64,000 nt of DNA from Bacillus kexueae (GTDB lineage Bacteria; Bacillota; Bacilli; Bacillales; Aeribacillaceae): NCBI RefSeq assembly GCF_022809095.1, contig NZ_JALAZE010000001.1, forward strand, positions 1-64,000, given 5' to 3'. Under the pieces are notes generated by a model. The model was given only the letters and a program-made list of their open reading frames with translations. It searched no databases and was not told the DNA's origin. A program made the translations under genes and the position numbers. Shown piece by piece: positions 37,591 to 46,683 of the stretch (position 1 is its first letter; each line of letters starts with the position of its first letter).

Positions 37591-37848
37591 TTAATACGGC
37601 CCCCCACTTCCATAAGGCCCACCTGGTCCTGGTCCATACGGTGGATATGGTGGGTATGGCGGCGGCGGTGGTGGGTATGGTCCACCTCCATATGGTGGAT
37701 ACGGTGGTGGATAGGGGTATGGTGGGCGCGGACGAATGATCGCACTCCCTAACAAACCTCCAAGAAACCCACCGATAAAAGGAAACCCAATTGGAAAAAA
37801 CGGACGAAAACCGGGACCTCCTGGATTACGCATATATCTCGGATACAT
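37591..37848 (-). CDS. Pro/Gly/Tyr-rich small protein, possible spore coat component
   Basis: 85 residues. After an N-terminal MYPRYMRNPGGPGFRPF and a short hydrophobic Gly-rich segment (PFIGGFLGGLLGSAII), the rest is almost only Pro, Tyr and Gly in repeats such as PPYPPYGGGPYPP. AAAGGGTGTTTCG precedes the ATG. Low-complexity proteins of this type are frequent in Bacillus spore coats; the role is inferred from composition and from the neighbourhood. It may equal B. subtilis yojB by position. Confidence 0.65.
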   Translation of the reverse strand: MYPRYMRNPGGPGFRPFFPIGFPFIGGFLGGLLGSAIIRPRPPYPYPPPYPPYGGGPYPPPPPPYPPYPPYGPGPGGPYGSGGPY

Positions 37849-37945
37849 CGAAACACCCTTTCAAATGTTCTTTCTTTAAAGGGTATTCACCTATAGACTA
37901 TTTGGAATGGGCGTTCGTCCTAAAAAACCAAATAAACTTACGACT

Positions 37946-38257
37946 TCAGCATTCTGTCTGATATTGATAAGCCCATTTTTGAGCTTCCATCATTACATTT
38001 TCAAGCGATTGACCTTTATCGGTTAAAGCATATTCAATTCGGACTGGTGTTTCAGGATACACATTTCGTTTAACGATTCCCACTTCTTCCAACTCTTTCA
38101 ATCTGTCAGCAAGCATTTTTTGACTAATTCCTGGGATACTTTCCGTAAGGTCTTTGAAGCGTTTTGGCCCTTTCAATAGCACATAAATGATTAAACCATT
38201 CCATCGTTTTCCCAATAAGGAAAAAGCTCGCTCAACATTTGGACAGAGCTTATCCAT
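37946..38257 (-). CDS. yodB: HxlR-family redox-sensing repressor YodB
   Basis: The 103-residue HxlR-type winged helix has LGKRWNGLIIYVLLKGPKRF, GISQKMLADRLKELEEVGIV and RIEYALTDKGQSL. The conserved N-terminal Cys (MDKLCPNVE, residue 5) and the C-terminal Cys correspond to the thiol sensor of B. subtilis YodB, which represses yodC and other genes until quinones or diamide modify the Cys. It is divergent from yodC with an inverted repeat between. Confidence 0.9.
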   Translation of the reverse strand: MDKLCPNVERAFSLLGKRWNGLIIYVLLKGPKRFKDLTESIPGISQKMLADRLKELEEVGIVKRNVYPETPVRIEYALTDKGQSLENVMMEAQKWAYQYQTEC

Positions 38258-38321
38258 GTACCAATCATCCCCTACTGCATTTTTCTTGACGTTTATGAAA
38301 AATATGATAATAATAAATAGT

Positions 38322-38340
38322 GACTTACAAAAAGTGAGTC
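38322..38340. promoter_or_regulatory. YodB-type operator in the yodB/yodC intergenic region
   Basis: GACTTACAAAAAGTGAGTC is an imperfect dyad (GACTTAC and GTGAGTC). The B. subtilis YodB box, as I recall it, contains TACTATTTGTAAGTA-like half sites. It lies 59 bp before the yodC start. Confidence 0.65.
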
Positions 38341-38398
38341 TGTTTATATTTTATATTATAGCGACTAAAGCTTATATTTACAACTTGGAGGTTTTAAC

Positions 38399-39025
38399 AT
38401 GTCTACAAATGTAATGGAAAAAGATGCACTACAAGTAATGGAGGAACGTACTTCCGTTCGCCATTATGATTCTACAGCAAAAATGACAAAAGAAGAAGTA
38501 GAAGAATTATTAACGATTACATCAAAAGCCCCATCTGCATGGAATTTACAACATTGGCATTTCGTTGTCTTCCATACAGATGAAGCAAAGAAAAAATTAT
38601 TACCGATCGCTTATAACCAAAATCAAATCGTTGAATCTTCTGTTGTTATTGGCATTTTAGGTGACTTAAAAGCCAATGAAAATGCTGAAACAGTCTATAG
38701 TCCACTTGTGGAGCATGGTTACATGACCGAGGAAATTAAAGAAACGTTAGCATCTCAAATCAATGGCGCATATCAAAACGATCAATATGCACGTGATGCT
38801 GCGTTTTCAAATGCATCTCTTGCAGCTATGCAGCTTATGTTAGCCGCGAAAGCGAAAGGTTATGACACGTGTGCAATCGGTGGCTTTAACAGCCAACAAT
38901 TAGTTGAACAATTTGATATTAGTAACCGTTACGTTCCAGTAATGCTCATTACAGTAGGAAAAGCTGCAAAAGAAGCTCACAAAAGTAGCCGCATTCCTGT
39001 ACAAGAAATGTCTACTTGGTTATAA
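38399..39025 (+). CDS. yodC: Nitroreductase-family NAD(P)H oxidoreductase YodC
   Basis: The 208-residue FMN-dependent nitroreductase has EERTSVRHYDSTAKMTKEEV with the FMN-binding Arg, SKAPSAWNLQHWHFVVFH and AIGGFNSQQLVEQFDI. YodC reduces quinones or nitroaromatics and is induced by electrophiles through YodB, encoded divergently. TTGGAGG precedes the ATG. Confidence 0.92.
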   Translation: MSTNVMEKDALQVMEERTSVRHYDSTAKMTKEEVEELLTITSKAPSAWNLQHWHFVVFHTDEAKKKLLPIAYNQNQIVESSVVIGILGDLKANENAETVYSPLVEHGYMTEEIKETLASQINGAYQNDQYARDAAFSNASLAAMQLMLAAKAKGYDTCAIGGFNSQQLVEQFDISNRYVPVMLITVGKAAKEAHKSSRIPVQEMSTWL

Positions 39026-39027
39026 AA

Positions 39028-39064
39028 AAAAGCGGGGATCTATTCTCATAGAAATCCCCGCTTT
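39028..39064. terminator. Bidirectional terminator between yodC and ctpA
   Basis: AAAGCGGGGAT pairs with ATCCCCGCTTT, flanked by A and T runs. Confidence 0.92.
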
Positions 39065-39068
39065 CTTA

Positions 39069-40451
39069 TTATTTTTGCAACAGTTCAAATGCTTTCTTTA
39101 ACTGCGTATCATTATCTGCAATTTTTTCCCTTACGAGATCAAGTAATACTTCCGTTGTCTTGCCTGTTAATATCCCTGACTTTTCAAGTTCATTTTCCTG
39201 TTGAAACGCTTCGATAACCTCTACTTCATCATGATCTAAGAAACCATCTACTTCCATTTCATAACCAATCGCTTCAAACAATTCTTCTGCTGTTTTCACA
39301 TCATTTGAAGAATCCCCTTGTGAAATTTCTATAGTAGGGTCTAAGTAAGAAATATGGGCATAGTCTGGAAGCGAAACTTCATATTGAGGCTTTAGGCCAT
39401 CTTCATGAATCCATGTTCCTAAAGGAGTAAGCCATTTTGCTATCGTGTACTTAATGGATGTTCCATCTTCAAACTCTTGGGCATTTTGCACCGTTCCTTT
39501 TCCAAAAGTAGTTTCACCTACAATTGGTATGTTTGCTGATTCGTGTAAAGCACCAGCCATAATCTCTGCCGCACTAGCTGTTCCTCCATCTGTTAATACA
39601 ACAACCGGCCAGTTTACTACCTTCGGATTCGATGCTTTATATGTTTCAATATTCCCATCTTTATCTTCTACTTTTAAAATCGTTTTCCCTTTTTCTAAGA
39701 ACATATCCGTCATTGCAATCGCTTGATCCATTAAGCCACCAGGATTTTGTCTTAAGTCCAAAACAATACCTTGAATGTTTTGTTGTTCAAGATCGATTAA
39801 GGCTTCTGCGAGCTCTTGCCCTGTATTTTCAGAGAAGCGGGTGATTTGAATGGTTGCAATTCGATCTTCCGTAACATCGGTGTACACGGTGTTTATCGGG
39901 ATGGTGTCACGAGTGATGGTGACGGTCATTTCACCTACACCCGCACGCTCTATCGTTAATTCAACTTTAGTCCCTTTTTCACCACGAATTTTCATGACAG
40001 CTTCATTCACTGTCAGCCCTTCGATGCTTTCTCCATCGACTTCTAAAATTTGATCTTCCGGTTTTAAGCCTACTTTCTCAGCAGGAGAACCTTTGATTGG
40101 AGAGACTATAATAATTTTGCCATTGTCTTCTGTCACTTCTGCTCCTATACCTTCAAAACTTGAAGATATCGTTTCATGAAACCCTTTTGCTTCCTCTTTA
40201 TCCATATAAGTTGTATAAGGGTCTTCTAAAGAATCGACCATCCCTTTAATGGCCCCTTCAATTAATAAATCTTGGTCAATATCCTCTACATATTGATTCT
40301 CGAGGATGTCCATCACTTCATTTAATTTTTCGTATGTTTCTTGACTGGACACAACTTTTGGTCCTGCTTGAATGACCATTAAGGTTGTAAAAACTGTTGC
40401 GCTAACTAATATGAGTAAGGATATGAACAGCGTTCTCTTTCTTATGTACAA
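39069..40451 (-). CDS. ctpA: C-terminal processing serine protease CtpA
   Basis: The 460-residue protein has an N-terminal hydrophobic anchor (LFISLLILVSATVFTTLMVI), a helical part, a PDZ domain (about 95-180, IKGSPAEKVGLKPEDQILEV), the S41 protease domain with catalytic Ser in DGGTASAAEIMAGAL and Lys in TTFGKGTVQ, and a C-terminal peptidoglycan-binding-like domain (FLDHDEVEVIEAFQQENELE). It degrades exported proteins at the membrane surface. Order next to yodC and yodH matches B. subtilis ctpA; its paralogue CtpB acts in sporulation and cannot be excluded. Confidence 0.9.
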   Translation of the reverse strand: MYIRKRTLFISLLILVSATVFTTLMVIQAGPKVVSSQETYEKLNEVMDILENQYVEDIDQDLLIEGAIKGMVDSLEDPYTTYMDKEEAKGFHETISSSFEGIGAEVTEDNGKIIIVSPIKGSPAEKVGLKPEDQILEVDGESIEGLTVNEAVMKIRGEKGTKVELTIERAGVGEMTVTITRDTIPINTVYTDVTEDRIATIQITRFSENTGQELAEALIDLEQQNIQGIVLDLRQNPGGLMDQAIAMTDMFLEKGKTILKVEDKDGNIETYKASNPKVVNWPVVVLTDGGTASAAEIMAGALHESANIPIVGETTFGKGTVQNAQEFEDGTSIKYTIAKWLTPLGTWIHEDGLKPQYEVSLPDYAHISYLDPTIEISQGDSSNDVKTAEELFEAIGYEMEVDGFLDHDEVEVIEAFQQENELEKSGILTGKTTEVLLDLVREKIADNDTQLKKAFELLQK

Positions 40452-40763
40452 AATAACACCACCTTCATTTCATGTATTCATTATGGCTAACATCATTGTA
40501 TCCGTCAATAATGAAAGTATTTTTCAATTGGAATTTATTGTTTTATTTTAATCATATACCTTTACTAAGAAAAAATAATAAAATTTCAAACAAAGAACTA
40601 TTTTTCACACTTGTTCTTGCTATTGAATAATACATTCTAGGCAAAAGTTTACAAAGTTTACAAAAATCCAACTTTTTTCTTAAATTATACTAAAACAGTT
40701 GATTATTTTCTAAATTTTTTGTAAATTTAATATTACAGAGAAGTTACAAAGTAGGTGATGTAG
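40452..40763. other. AT-rich gap
   Basis: About 310 very AT-rich bases between divergent genes. Promoters for ctpA and the small ORF must lie here; I see no repeat, RNA or credible small gene. Confidence 0.4.
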
Positions 40764-41036
40764 ATGGATATTAAAAATTATATGGAAGAAATTGAATACA
40801 AGCTTATTCATTTTTCCTATGAACTTACTACTGATATTCATCAAAAAATTAAAACGAAAGTTTTTTATTATCAAAATCAAATAGAAACGTACGTTTCTAA
40901 ACAAATCAAATGGTTTATTAATGGTTTAGCTATAAAACCAGCTTTGAAGTATGTTTATACCGTTCAACTTTCTCAACTTGTTCAAAATAAGATGAAAGAT
41001 ATATATCAAAAGCATGTATTATTAAAATCCATTTAA
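40764..41036 (+). CDS. Small uncharacterised protein
   Basis: 90 residues, helical and basic with many Tyr, Lys and Ile: SYELTTDIHQKIKTKVFYYQ, FINGLAIKPALKYVYTVQ. AGGTGAT precedes the ATG and a terminator follows. No signal peptide or family recognised. The clean ribosome site and terminator support a real gene. Confidence 0.6.
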   Translation: MDIKNYMEEIEYKLIHFSYELTTDIHQKIKTKVFYYQNQIETYVSKQIKWFINGLAIKPALKYVYTVQLSQLVQNKMKDIYQKHVLLKSI

Positions 41037-41040
41037 ACCG

Positions 41041-41073
41041 AAGGGGCTGTCTGAAAAGGACTGCCCCTTTTTT
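41041..41073 (+). terminator. Terminator after the small gene at 40764
   Basis: AAGGGGC, loop, GCCCCTT and a T-run. Confidence 0.85.
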
Positions 41074-41152
41074 CATCGTTGTCCAAATGATTGACCAACT
41101 AAACTTTCTTTTGCATATACTATATAAATTGTGAAAAGAAAGGAATTCATCA

Positions 41153-41854
41153 ATGGAATCTCCCTATTTAAACATGTTGGCTGCATTTGGAATAAGTAGT
41201 GCTCATCCAGGCGGTTTACCTATAACAAAACACTTACTTGACTATGTAAAGTTGAAAAGAAAATGTTCTTTCGTGGATATTGGATGCGGAACTGGTCAAA
41301 CGTTACAAATTCTTCATGATTTAGGTCATACTGTAACCGGCATTGATTCACATCCACAAATGGTGAAACAAGCAAAAGAGCGAATGAAAGATAAGAAAGA
41401 TGTCACATTATTGAATATCGATGTTGAAGATCTTCCTTCCCTTCACCAATTTTTTCACGTCGCTTTATGTGAATCAGTTTTAGCCTTTACTAACATATCT
41501 AAATCTCTTCCTGCTATCTATAAAGTATTAGATGATGGAGGGTATTTAATGGCAATTGAAATGACAATCAGTGAGCCATTATCGTCTCAAGACAAAACAG
41601 AATTAGAACGCTTTTATGGGTTTGCACAATTCTTAACAGATGATGAGTGGATTTCAGCTTTCCAAAAAGAACAATTTCATGTTTTAGATGTTATTCACCC
41701 AGATGATTGGATTATTCACGATCAACCAATGGTTGAATTGAATATGAATAACACGATTGACGACATCTATTTTCAATATCTTGCAACACATGAACAACTT
41801 GTCATGAAATATAAAGATTGCTTGTCATACACGATTTTTATTTGCAAAAAGTAA
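41153..41854 (+). CDS. yodH: Class I SAM-dependent methyltransferase (YodH-like)
   Basis: The 233-residue protein has the SAM-binding motif I FVDIGCGTGQTLQIL near residue 37, HTVTGIDSHPQMVKQAKERM and VEDLPSLHQFFHVALCESVL. The substrate is unknown. It lies between ctpA and yodJ as yodH does in B. subtilis. The start is ATG 41153 after GAAAGGAATTCATCA. The gene ends 80 bp before the yodI-like gene. Confidence 0.85.
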   Translation: MESPYLNMLAAFGISSAHPGGLPITKHLLDYVKLKRKCSFVDIGCGTGQTLQILHDLGHTVTGIDSHPQMVKQAKERMKDKKDVTLLNIDVEDLPSLHQFFHVALCESVLAFTNISKSLPAIYKVLDDGGYLMAIEMTISEPLSSQDKTELERFYGFAQFLTDDEWISAFQKEQFHVLDVIHPDDWIIHDQPMVELNMNNTIDDIYFQYLATHEQLVMKYKDCLSYTIFICKK

Positions 41855-41933
41855 TAGGATTGGACATTTGTACAAACATCCTTCCTTCATTGGACATAGT
41901 CTAACTATGAATACATGTGAAGGAGGGAATAAA

Positions 41934-42197
41934 ATGCCACAAAATATGTATAATTTATGCTGTCGTTATCGTGGTAAACACGTTCGAATTCAAGACCGTC
42001 GTGGCGGTTTTCACGAAGGAAGAATTACGCGTGTCACGAGAGATACCGTTTTTATTCAACCTTATATATCCAGAGGACCTAGAGGATTCGGATTTGGGTA
42101 CTATGGTGGTTACTACGGAGGATACTACGGTGCTCCATTTGGAATTGGGCTTGCCTTTATTGCAGGTGTTGCCATTGGAGGACTTCTCTTCTGGTAA
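41934..42197 (+). CDS. yodI: Small Gly/Tyr-rich protein, spore-associated (YodI-like)
   Basis: About 87 residues from ATG 41934 (GAAGGAGGG; the open frame starts earlier at 41868). MPQNMYNLCCRYRGKHVRIQ and GRITRVTRDTVFIQPYISR suggest a small SH3-like or Hfq-like beta fold, followed by GYYGGYYGGYYGA repeats and a hydrophobic Gly-rich end. YodI in B. subtilis has the same place between yodH and yodJ and is found in spores. The match is positional and compositional. Confidence 0.7.
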   Translation: MPQNMYNLCCRYRGKHVRIQDRRGGFHEGRITRVTRDTVFIQPYISRGPRGFGFGYYGGYYGGYYGAPFGIGLAFIAGVAIGGLLFW

Positions 42198-42216
42198 ACT
42201 TATTATAAAACTATTT

Positions 42217-42252
42217 AAAGGGATGGCGCACGCTTGCCATCCCTCTTTATTT
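42217..42252. terminator. Terminator between the yodI-like gene and yodJ
   Basis: AGGGATGGC pairs with GCCATCCCT, followed by CTTTATTTT; convergent genes on both sides. Confidence 0.88.
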
Positions 42253-43037
42253 TAAATTTCTTTTACTTGATGAAAATATTCTTCCAATGTGATCTCGTAC
42301 TTGTATAAAATTGAAGCGACTTCAATACCAACATAACGGATATGCCACGGTTCGTATTGATACTTCGTAATCTCTTCTTTCCCACTTGGATATCGAATAA
42401 TAAATCCAAATTCATGCGCATGCTCTGCAAGCCATTTCCCTTCTTTTGTTTCGCCAAATTGTTGTGTAATGGCATATTGAACACTTGCGCTTGTCACATC
42501 TATGGTTAATCCTGTTTGATGTTCACTTTGACCTGGTTGAGCTACTGCTTGCGCTGCTACTTCCTCTCCTTTATCTTGCACTTCCATATTAAAAAGTCCT
42601 AGCTGATATTCAAATGGTCTATACGCTGAAACGCCGAATAATTGAATACCATCTTTATTCGCAGCCTCGAAAAGTTGTTCAACAGCTTTTGCCGCCTCTG
42701 CTCTCATATAACTCTTCGGAATATCTAAATCTCCAAAAGAAAACGGAATATTCGGTCTAACTAAATCACTCGGGATATAATCCGATGGTAAGTAAAAATC
42801 TTTGTTTACTAACACCAATATGTTATCTGGATTTTGAATGGTCACTTTCCCATCGACTTCTTTTACTTCGTTAAAATAAACAGACTCTAAAAGAAAGTCC
42901 GGGTTTACTGGCTCTTCCTCTTGTTGTTGTATTGGTTCTTCATTCACTGCTTCTGATTGTTGTGGCTGTTCTTCTTTTGAGATGCTGCATCCTGTTAGCA
43001 ACAAAAGGACCGCGCCTCCTACGGCTATTTTCTTCAT
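42252..43037 (-). CDS. yodJ: D-alanyl-D-alanine carboxypeptidase lipoprotein YodJ (VanY family)
   Basis: About 261 residues from ATG 43037 (AAAGGTGGG). The lipobox LLLTGC follows a signal segment, then a Glu/Gln-rich linker. The VanY peptidase domain (about 110-255) has zinc-site sequences AAQAVAQPGQSEHQTGLTID (His, Asp) and EPWHIRYVG (Glu, His). It trims the terminal D-Ala of peptidoglycan stem peptides at the outer face of the membrane. Place beside deoD fits B. subtilis yodJ. Confidence 0.92.
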   Translation of the reverse strand: MKKIAVGGAVLLLLTGCSISKEEQPQQSEAVNEEPIQQQEEEPVNPDFLLESVYFNEVKEVDGKVTIQNPDNILVLVNKDFYLPSDYIPSDLVRPNIPFSFGDLDIPKSYMRAEAAKAVEQLFEAANKDGIQLFGVSAYRPFEYQLGLFNMEVQDKGEEVAAQAVAQPGQSEHQTGLTIDVTSASVQYAITQQFGETKEGKWLAEHAHEFGFIIRYPSGKEEITKYQYEPWHIRYVGIEVASILYKYEITLEEYFHQVKEI

Positions 43038-43167
43038 GTTTCGCCCACCTTTAAACTTACGATCAATATACATTATGGCACTTATTGTATCATGTTTTAG
43101 TGGTACCGAAAATAAAGAATCTATACTAGAAAACCTTCTTGTTCATATTATCTGCAAAAGAAGCATT

Positions 43168-43345
43168 AAGAAAAGCGCAAAGCGCAAGTCCTTAGGCGAA
43201 GGGCGCTGGAGGACCTGCGAGGAGGCTTCCGTCTCCACAGCAGGGCCGAAGCGACCCGAGCTGATGGCGCTTGGAGCTACACACCAAAAAAAAACGGTAA
43301 AGAGAATCCTTTAACACTTTATTGAACTTAAACTTTCTGTAACAA
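43168..43345 (-). repeat. Dispersed repeat family A, copy 5 (short form)
   Basis: Minus strand from GTTACAGAAAG (43345) to the GCGCTTTGCGCTTTTCTT end (43168). The GTTACAG end lies right behind the T-tract of the deoD terminator. The extension with the CCGGGG hairpin is absent. Confidence 0.92.
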
Positions 43346-43346
43346 C

Positions 43347-43374
43347 AAAAAAGCACGGAAATTCTCCGTGCTTA
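43347..43374 (-). terminator. Terminator of deoD
   Basis: Minus strand AAGCACGGA, GAAT-type loop, TCCGTGCTT and a T-run. Confidence 0.9.
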
Positions 43375-43389
43375 ACAATGTATGGTGTA

Positions 43390-44094
43390 TTATTCTTTAA
43401 TCGCAGCTTCTAAAGCAATCTCAATCATTTCGTTAAAAGTTGTTTGACGCTCTTCAGCTGTCGTTTCCTCACCTGTTAATACATGGTCACTTACTGTTAA
43501 GACAGATAGTGCCTTACGGTTAAATTTCGCAGCTAACGTGTAAAGAGCTGTCGTTTCCATTTCGATTGCGAGAATACCATACTGAGCCCATTTTTCAAGT
43601 TCAGCATTGTCATTATAGAACATATCAGCTGTGAATACGTTTCCAACTTTTACATCAATATTACGCTCTTTCGCCGCATCATAGGCATTTTTTAATAACT
43701 CAAAGTTTGCAGTTGGCGCGTAGTCAACCCCACCAAATGTTAAACGATTCATTTGTGAGTCAGTAGATGAAGACATTGCTAAAATGACGTCACGAACGTT
43801 TACATCTTTTTGAATTGCACCACAAGATCCAACACGGATTAGCGTTTTTACATCATACTCTCGCATTAATTCGTTAACATAAATAGAGATAGAAGGTACA
43901 CCCATTCCAGTTCCTTGTACAGAAATACGTTTTCCTTTATATGTACCTGTAAAACCGTACATACCGCGAACTTCGTTATAGCATGTCACATCTTCTAAAA
44001 ATGTTTCCGCAATATATTTAGCTCGTAACGGATCTCCAGGAAGTAAGACCGTTTCCGCAATTTCTCCTTTTTTTGCACCAATATGTACACTCAT
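43390..44094 (-). CDS. deoD: Purine nucleoside phosphorylase DeoD
   Basis: The 234-residue hexameric-type phosphorylase has [41 protein letters not shown] (the Glu of substrate binding) and the catalytic Asp in [11 protein letters not shown]. It splits purine (deoxy)nucleosides with phosphate to free base and (deoxy)ribose-1-phosphate. AAGGAGG precedes the ATG. Monocistronic, next to yodJ as in B. subtilis. Confidence 0.97.
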   Translation of the reverse strand: MSVHIGAKKGEIAETVLLPGDPLRAKYIAETFLEDVTCYNEVRGMYGFTGTYKGKRISVQGTGMGVPSISIYVNELMREYDVKTLIRVGSCGAIQKDVNVRDVILAMSSSTDSQMNRLTFGGVDYAPTANFELLKNAYDAAKERNIDVKVGNVFTADMFYNDNAELEKWAQYGILAIEMETTALYTLAAKFNRKALSVLTVSDHVLTGEETTAEERQTTFNEMIEIALEAAIKE

Positions 44095-44248
44095 TTTTTG
44101 TCCTCCTTATTACGTAAAAAATGAAAGCATGAACAATCTTATCATATCTCAAGTAATTAATAAATAACCTGAACGATTGAATGAAAAATTTTTTCTCGAA
44201 AGGATGAAATCGCTTTTAAGGTCGCACTATATTAGTGGAGGTGATTTT

Positions 44249-44392
44249 ATGGGAAAAAAGCATCGCAATCGCATAAACGAACAAAAGAAAAACAACCATG
44301 TTCCTGAAAACATCATTTCGGCTGAGCAAGAGGCGCATCATAAAGAGCAAGATGCTACGAAACGTAAAAATAGCCCTGGGCATAACCTGTAG
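44249..44392 (+). CDS. Small hydrophilic protein
   Basis: ATG 44249 after TAGTGGAGG gives 47 residues (the open frame starts at 44177). MGKKHRNRINEQKKNNHVPE and a His/Glu/Lys/Asn-rich tail ending NSPGHNL give an unstructured, very polar protein. This resembles small acid-soluble or minor spore proteins in style, but I do not recognise it. It is followed directly by repeat A6. Confidence 0.6.
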   Translation: MGKKHRNRINEQKKNNHVPENIISAEQEAHHKEQDATKRKNSPGHNL

Positions 44393-44403
44393 ATACTTAC
44401 GGT

Positions 44404-44566
44404 TAAGAAAAGCGCAAAGCGCAAGTCCTTAGGCGAAGGGCGCTGGAGGACCTGCGAGGTGGATTCCGTCGGCACAGCAGGACCGAAGCGATCCGAGCTG
44501 ATGGTTTGAGCTAAAACGGTAAAGAGAATCCTTTAACACTTTATTGAACTTAAACTTTCTGTAACA
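44404..44566 (-). repeat. Dispersed repeat family A, copy 6 (short form with internal deletion)
   Basis: Minus strand from GTTACAGAAAG (44566) to GCGCTTTTCTTAA (44404). A stretch around the GGTGTCTAGCTCC motif is deleted or changed (TTTAGCTCAAACC). A hairpin lies 33 bases away on the GTTACAG side. Confidence 0.85.
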
Positions 44567-44601
44567 ACAACAAGAACCTTACGATATGTTCCCATCATAC
44601 A

Positions 44602-44640
44602 AACCTCCAAAAAGATTTTTCATCTTTTCGGAGGTTTTTC
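44602..44640. terminator. Hairpin terminator after yodL
   Basis: AAACCTCCAAAAAGA and TCTTTTCGGAGGTTT form a stem; the T-run is best on the plus strand, but it directly follows the yodL stop. Confidence 0.75.
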
Positions 44641-44641
44641 G

Positions 44642-44953
44642 CTACCTAACATGAATCCGATTAATCTTTACCCATCCACCCGGCTGTAGCTGGTAATACG
44701 TCTGTCCCCTTTTCCCTTCATCAATTAAGACGATATCCCCAGTCCCTAAGTATCTGGCATCATAATCATCAGGCATTGCATCTGGAATATTAAACGTTCG
44801 AAAGGTTTCATACAATGCTTGCTCATGATTTTTCGCTTCGACCAGTAGACGATAAACAGCTCGATATCCTTTTTCATCCCGATAATTGGGCGTTTGAAAA
44901 ATGGTTACATCATATTCCGACACTTTATTTTTAAATTTAAAAACTGAAACCAT
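44642..44953 (-). CDS. yodL: Sporulation protein YodL (MreB-type elongation inhibitor)
   Basis: The 103-residue protein agrees well with B. subtilis YodL as I recall it: EYDVTIFQTPNYRDEKGYRA, ARYLGTGDIVLIDEGKRGQT and YYQLQPGGWVKINRIHVR. In B. subtilis YodL is made in early sporulation and targets MreB/Mbl to disturb cell elongation. GGGAGGG precedes the ATG. The next gene upstream is yodM. Confidence 0.9.
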   Translation of the reverse strand: MVSVFKFKNKVSEYDVTIFQTPNYRDEKGYRAVYRLLVEAKNHEQALYETFRTFNIPDAMPDDYDARYLGTGDIVLIDEGKRGQTYYQLQPGGWVKINRIHVR

Positions 44954-45023
44954 CTAATCCCTCCCGGCCTACTTCTTATTACTAATAATTAGCTTTTTCA
45001 ACCGAGATTCCTTTGTAAAAAAA

Positions 45024-45632
45024 TTATAGATTTTGTCGAACTTTATTGTAAAACGCAACCAAAATTAACAACCAACTTCCTCCCGCAAAAAAGCCAGCGA
45101 GGATGTCAGTCGGGTAATGTACTCCAACATACACACGACTTAAACCGATAAATAAGACTAGTATAACGACCATGAAGGTGATCAAAACTTTTACAATTTT
45201 ATTTTTAGTTATCTGAAGCAATAAAATTAATATAAATCCAAATACGGCTATTGAATTCATTGCATGCCCACTCGGAAATGAAAATCCCCCACTTTCCATA
45301 ACTCGATCAAAGCTAGGTCGTTCCCTTTCAAATAAAAGTTTCAAGAACGTGTTTACTAACCGTACTGAAAAAAATGTCATGAAAAGAAATACAATCTCGA
45401 TTAATTTCCGATTTAAAAGAAAAATGAAAGCAAGAAGCATGGTAATGGGCCCCATCACTTTAATGGAACCTACGTATGTAAAGAAAATCATCCAAGTGGT
45501 TAATAAAGGAGTGCGCCACTCTTCAACTAATAACACAACTTGTTCATCAAAGTGTTGAACGGATGGATGCTGAATACATAATGCTAGAGCAAAAAAGCTT
45601 ATAAACAAAATAATGAATATCTGATTTCTCAT
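45024..45632 (-). CDS. yodM: PAP2-family phosphatase YodM
   Basis: The 202-residue membrane protein has about six hydrophobic segments and the three PAP2 motifs: LKLLFERERPSFD, FSFPSGHAMNS and SRVYVGVHYPTDILAG. Such enzymes dephosphorylate undecaprenyl diphosphate or phosphatidylglycerol phosphate at the outer face. Place between yodL and yozD/yodN matches B. subtilis yodM. Confidence 0.92.
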   Translation of the reverse strand: MRNQIFIILFISFFALALCIQHPSVQHFDEQVVLLVEEWRTPLLTTWMIFFTYVGSIKVMGPITMLLAFIFLLNRKLIEIVFLFMTFFSVRLVNTFLKLLFERERPSFDRVMESGGFSFPSGHAMNSIAVFGFILILLLQITKNKIVKVLITFMVVILVLFIGLSRVYVGVHYPTDILAGFFAGGSWLLILVAFYNKVRQNL

Positions 45633-45871
45633 ATGTATCCCCTTTAATTTTTAAAGCTATTTTCGTACACATTGTTGACTATACAGCCTTTTTTATCAGA
45701 ACATACTACAACGCTTCAGACAGTTTCCTTTCGGGAAGGATGGCGAGCCTTAACAGCATGCCCCTCTTTGAACTGAAACTTTCCACGTGATCCAGTGGGG
45801 GTCATTCTTCCCTATTACCTAGATTAGAAAGTAAGAATGTGTTAATTCGTATTAAAAAATATTGTATGTAA

Positions 45872-45906
45872 AAAACGAGAAAGCAATGAATAGCCTTCTC
45901 GTTTTC
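45872..45906 (-). terminator. Terminator of the spo0M operon
   Basis: Minus strand AAAACGAGAAGGC, loop, GCTTTCTCGTTTT and TT. Confidence 0.88.
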
Positions 45907-45912
45907 ATCTCG

Positions 45913-46683
45913 TTAGCTATACTGTTCAATCACTTCTTGAAGCATGGATCGTACATTCGATAGATCGCTTGAGTTAATTGTAAGTTTGACGATCGTTTCA
46001 TCCATGTCCAAAGCTTCTGCTAAAAATCCTCCAAAACCACGTGCGCGTCGATCGATTTCTAAAATGACTTCTACTTGTTCTTCAGACAATTGAAACATAA
46101 CTACTTCCAATTCATCTAGCTTTCCTCGGAATGGACCTTGAACTGGATAGAATTCAAATTCTTGAATAAAAGGAAGTCTTTTTCTTAATCGATATGGCGC
46201 CTCTTCGTTTTCAACTTGACGCAACTTAAAGCCTAGTTCATCAATTGCTTGAAAAATCGAAGTGGCAACGTTTGTCGGGATTACCTCAATGTAATCACGG
46301 TCAGCTGGGTCAACTGCTCCCTTTATATCAAGGCCAGTGTGAATCCATACGCGTGATGCTCCTTTAGTAATCGGAGTATCTAATGGTAATTGAAAAGTAA
46401 ACGGAATTTCTTTCTTTTCGTTCGCTGTAATAACAAACGGTTCATTTAGTTTTACTTTTGTAATTTCAGCTTGCTTCGTATGTTTTTGGTCATCAATTTC
46501 TTTTACATATGTGGCAAAGACAGTTAAATAAATCTCATCAATCTTTTGCTCGACATTTCCTCCGACAACTTCAACAATCCCTTCCACTACCTCACCAGCA
46601 CGGTACGAGTTTTTGGAAAGCTTGGTATCGACTTTTGCCGCTCCAATTCCGATACTTGCAAAAATTTTATTAAAGAATGACAT
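45913..46683 (-). CDS. spo0M: Sporulation-control protein Spo0M
   Basis: About 256 residues from ATG 46683 (GGAGG 8-13 bases before; the open frame runs to 46704). The arrestin-like beta fold is indicated by SFFNKIFASIGIGAAKVDTK, RAGEVVEGIVEVVGGNVEQK and KEIPFTFQLPLDTPITKGAS; the acidic C-terminal half ends SMLQEVIEQYS. Spo0M influences sporulation onset and cell division, and in B. subtilis is under sigma-H and sigma-W. Here it is the third gene of a sigma-W-type operon, overlapping the kinase gene by 14 bp. Confidence 0.93.
   Translation of the reverse strand: MSFFNKIFASIGIGAAKVDTKLSKNSYRAGEVVEGIVEVVGGNVEQKIDEIYLTVFATYVKEIDDQKHTKQAEITKVKLNEPFVITANEKKEIPFTFQLPLDTPITKGASRVWIHTGLDIKGAVDPADRDYIEVIPTNVATSIFQAIDELGFKLRQVENEEAPYRLRKRLPFIQEFEFYPVQGPFRGKLDELEVVMFQLSEEQVEVILEIDRRARGFGGFLAEALDMDETIVKLTINSSDLSNVRSMLQEVIEQYS

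Noticed and set aside
41917-42255. 112-residue plus-strand frame over the yodI-like gene
   Set aside because: The frame from ATG 41934 has the strong GGAGGG site and a coherent Gly/Tyr repeat; the other is an out-of-frame shadow.
43168-43345. Repeat A copies read as a CRISPR or tandem array
   Set aside because: Copies are single and kilobases apart, without spacers or cas genes.
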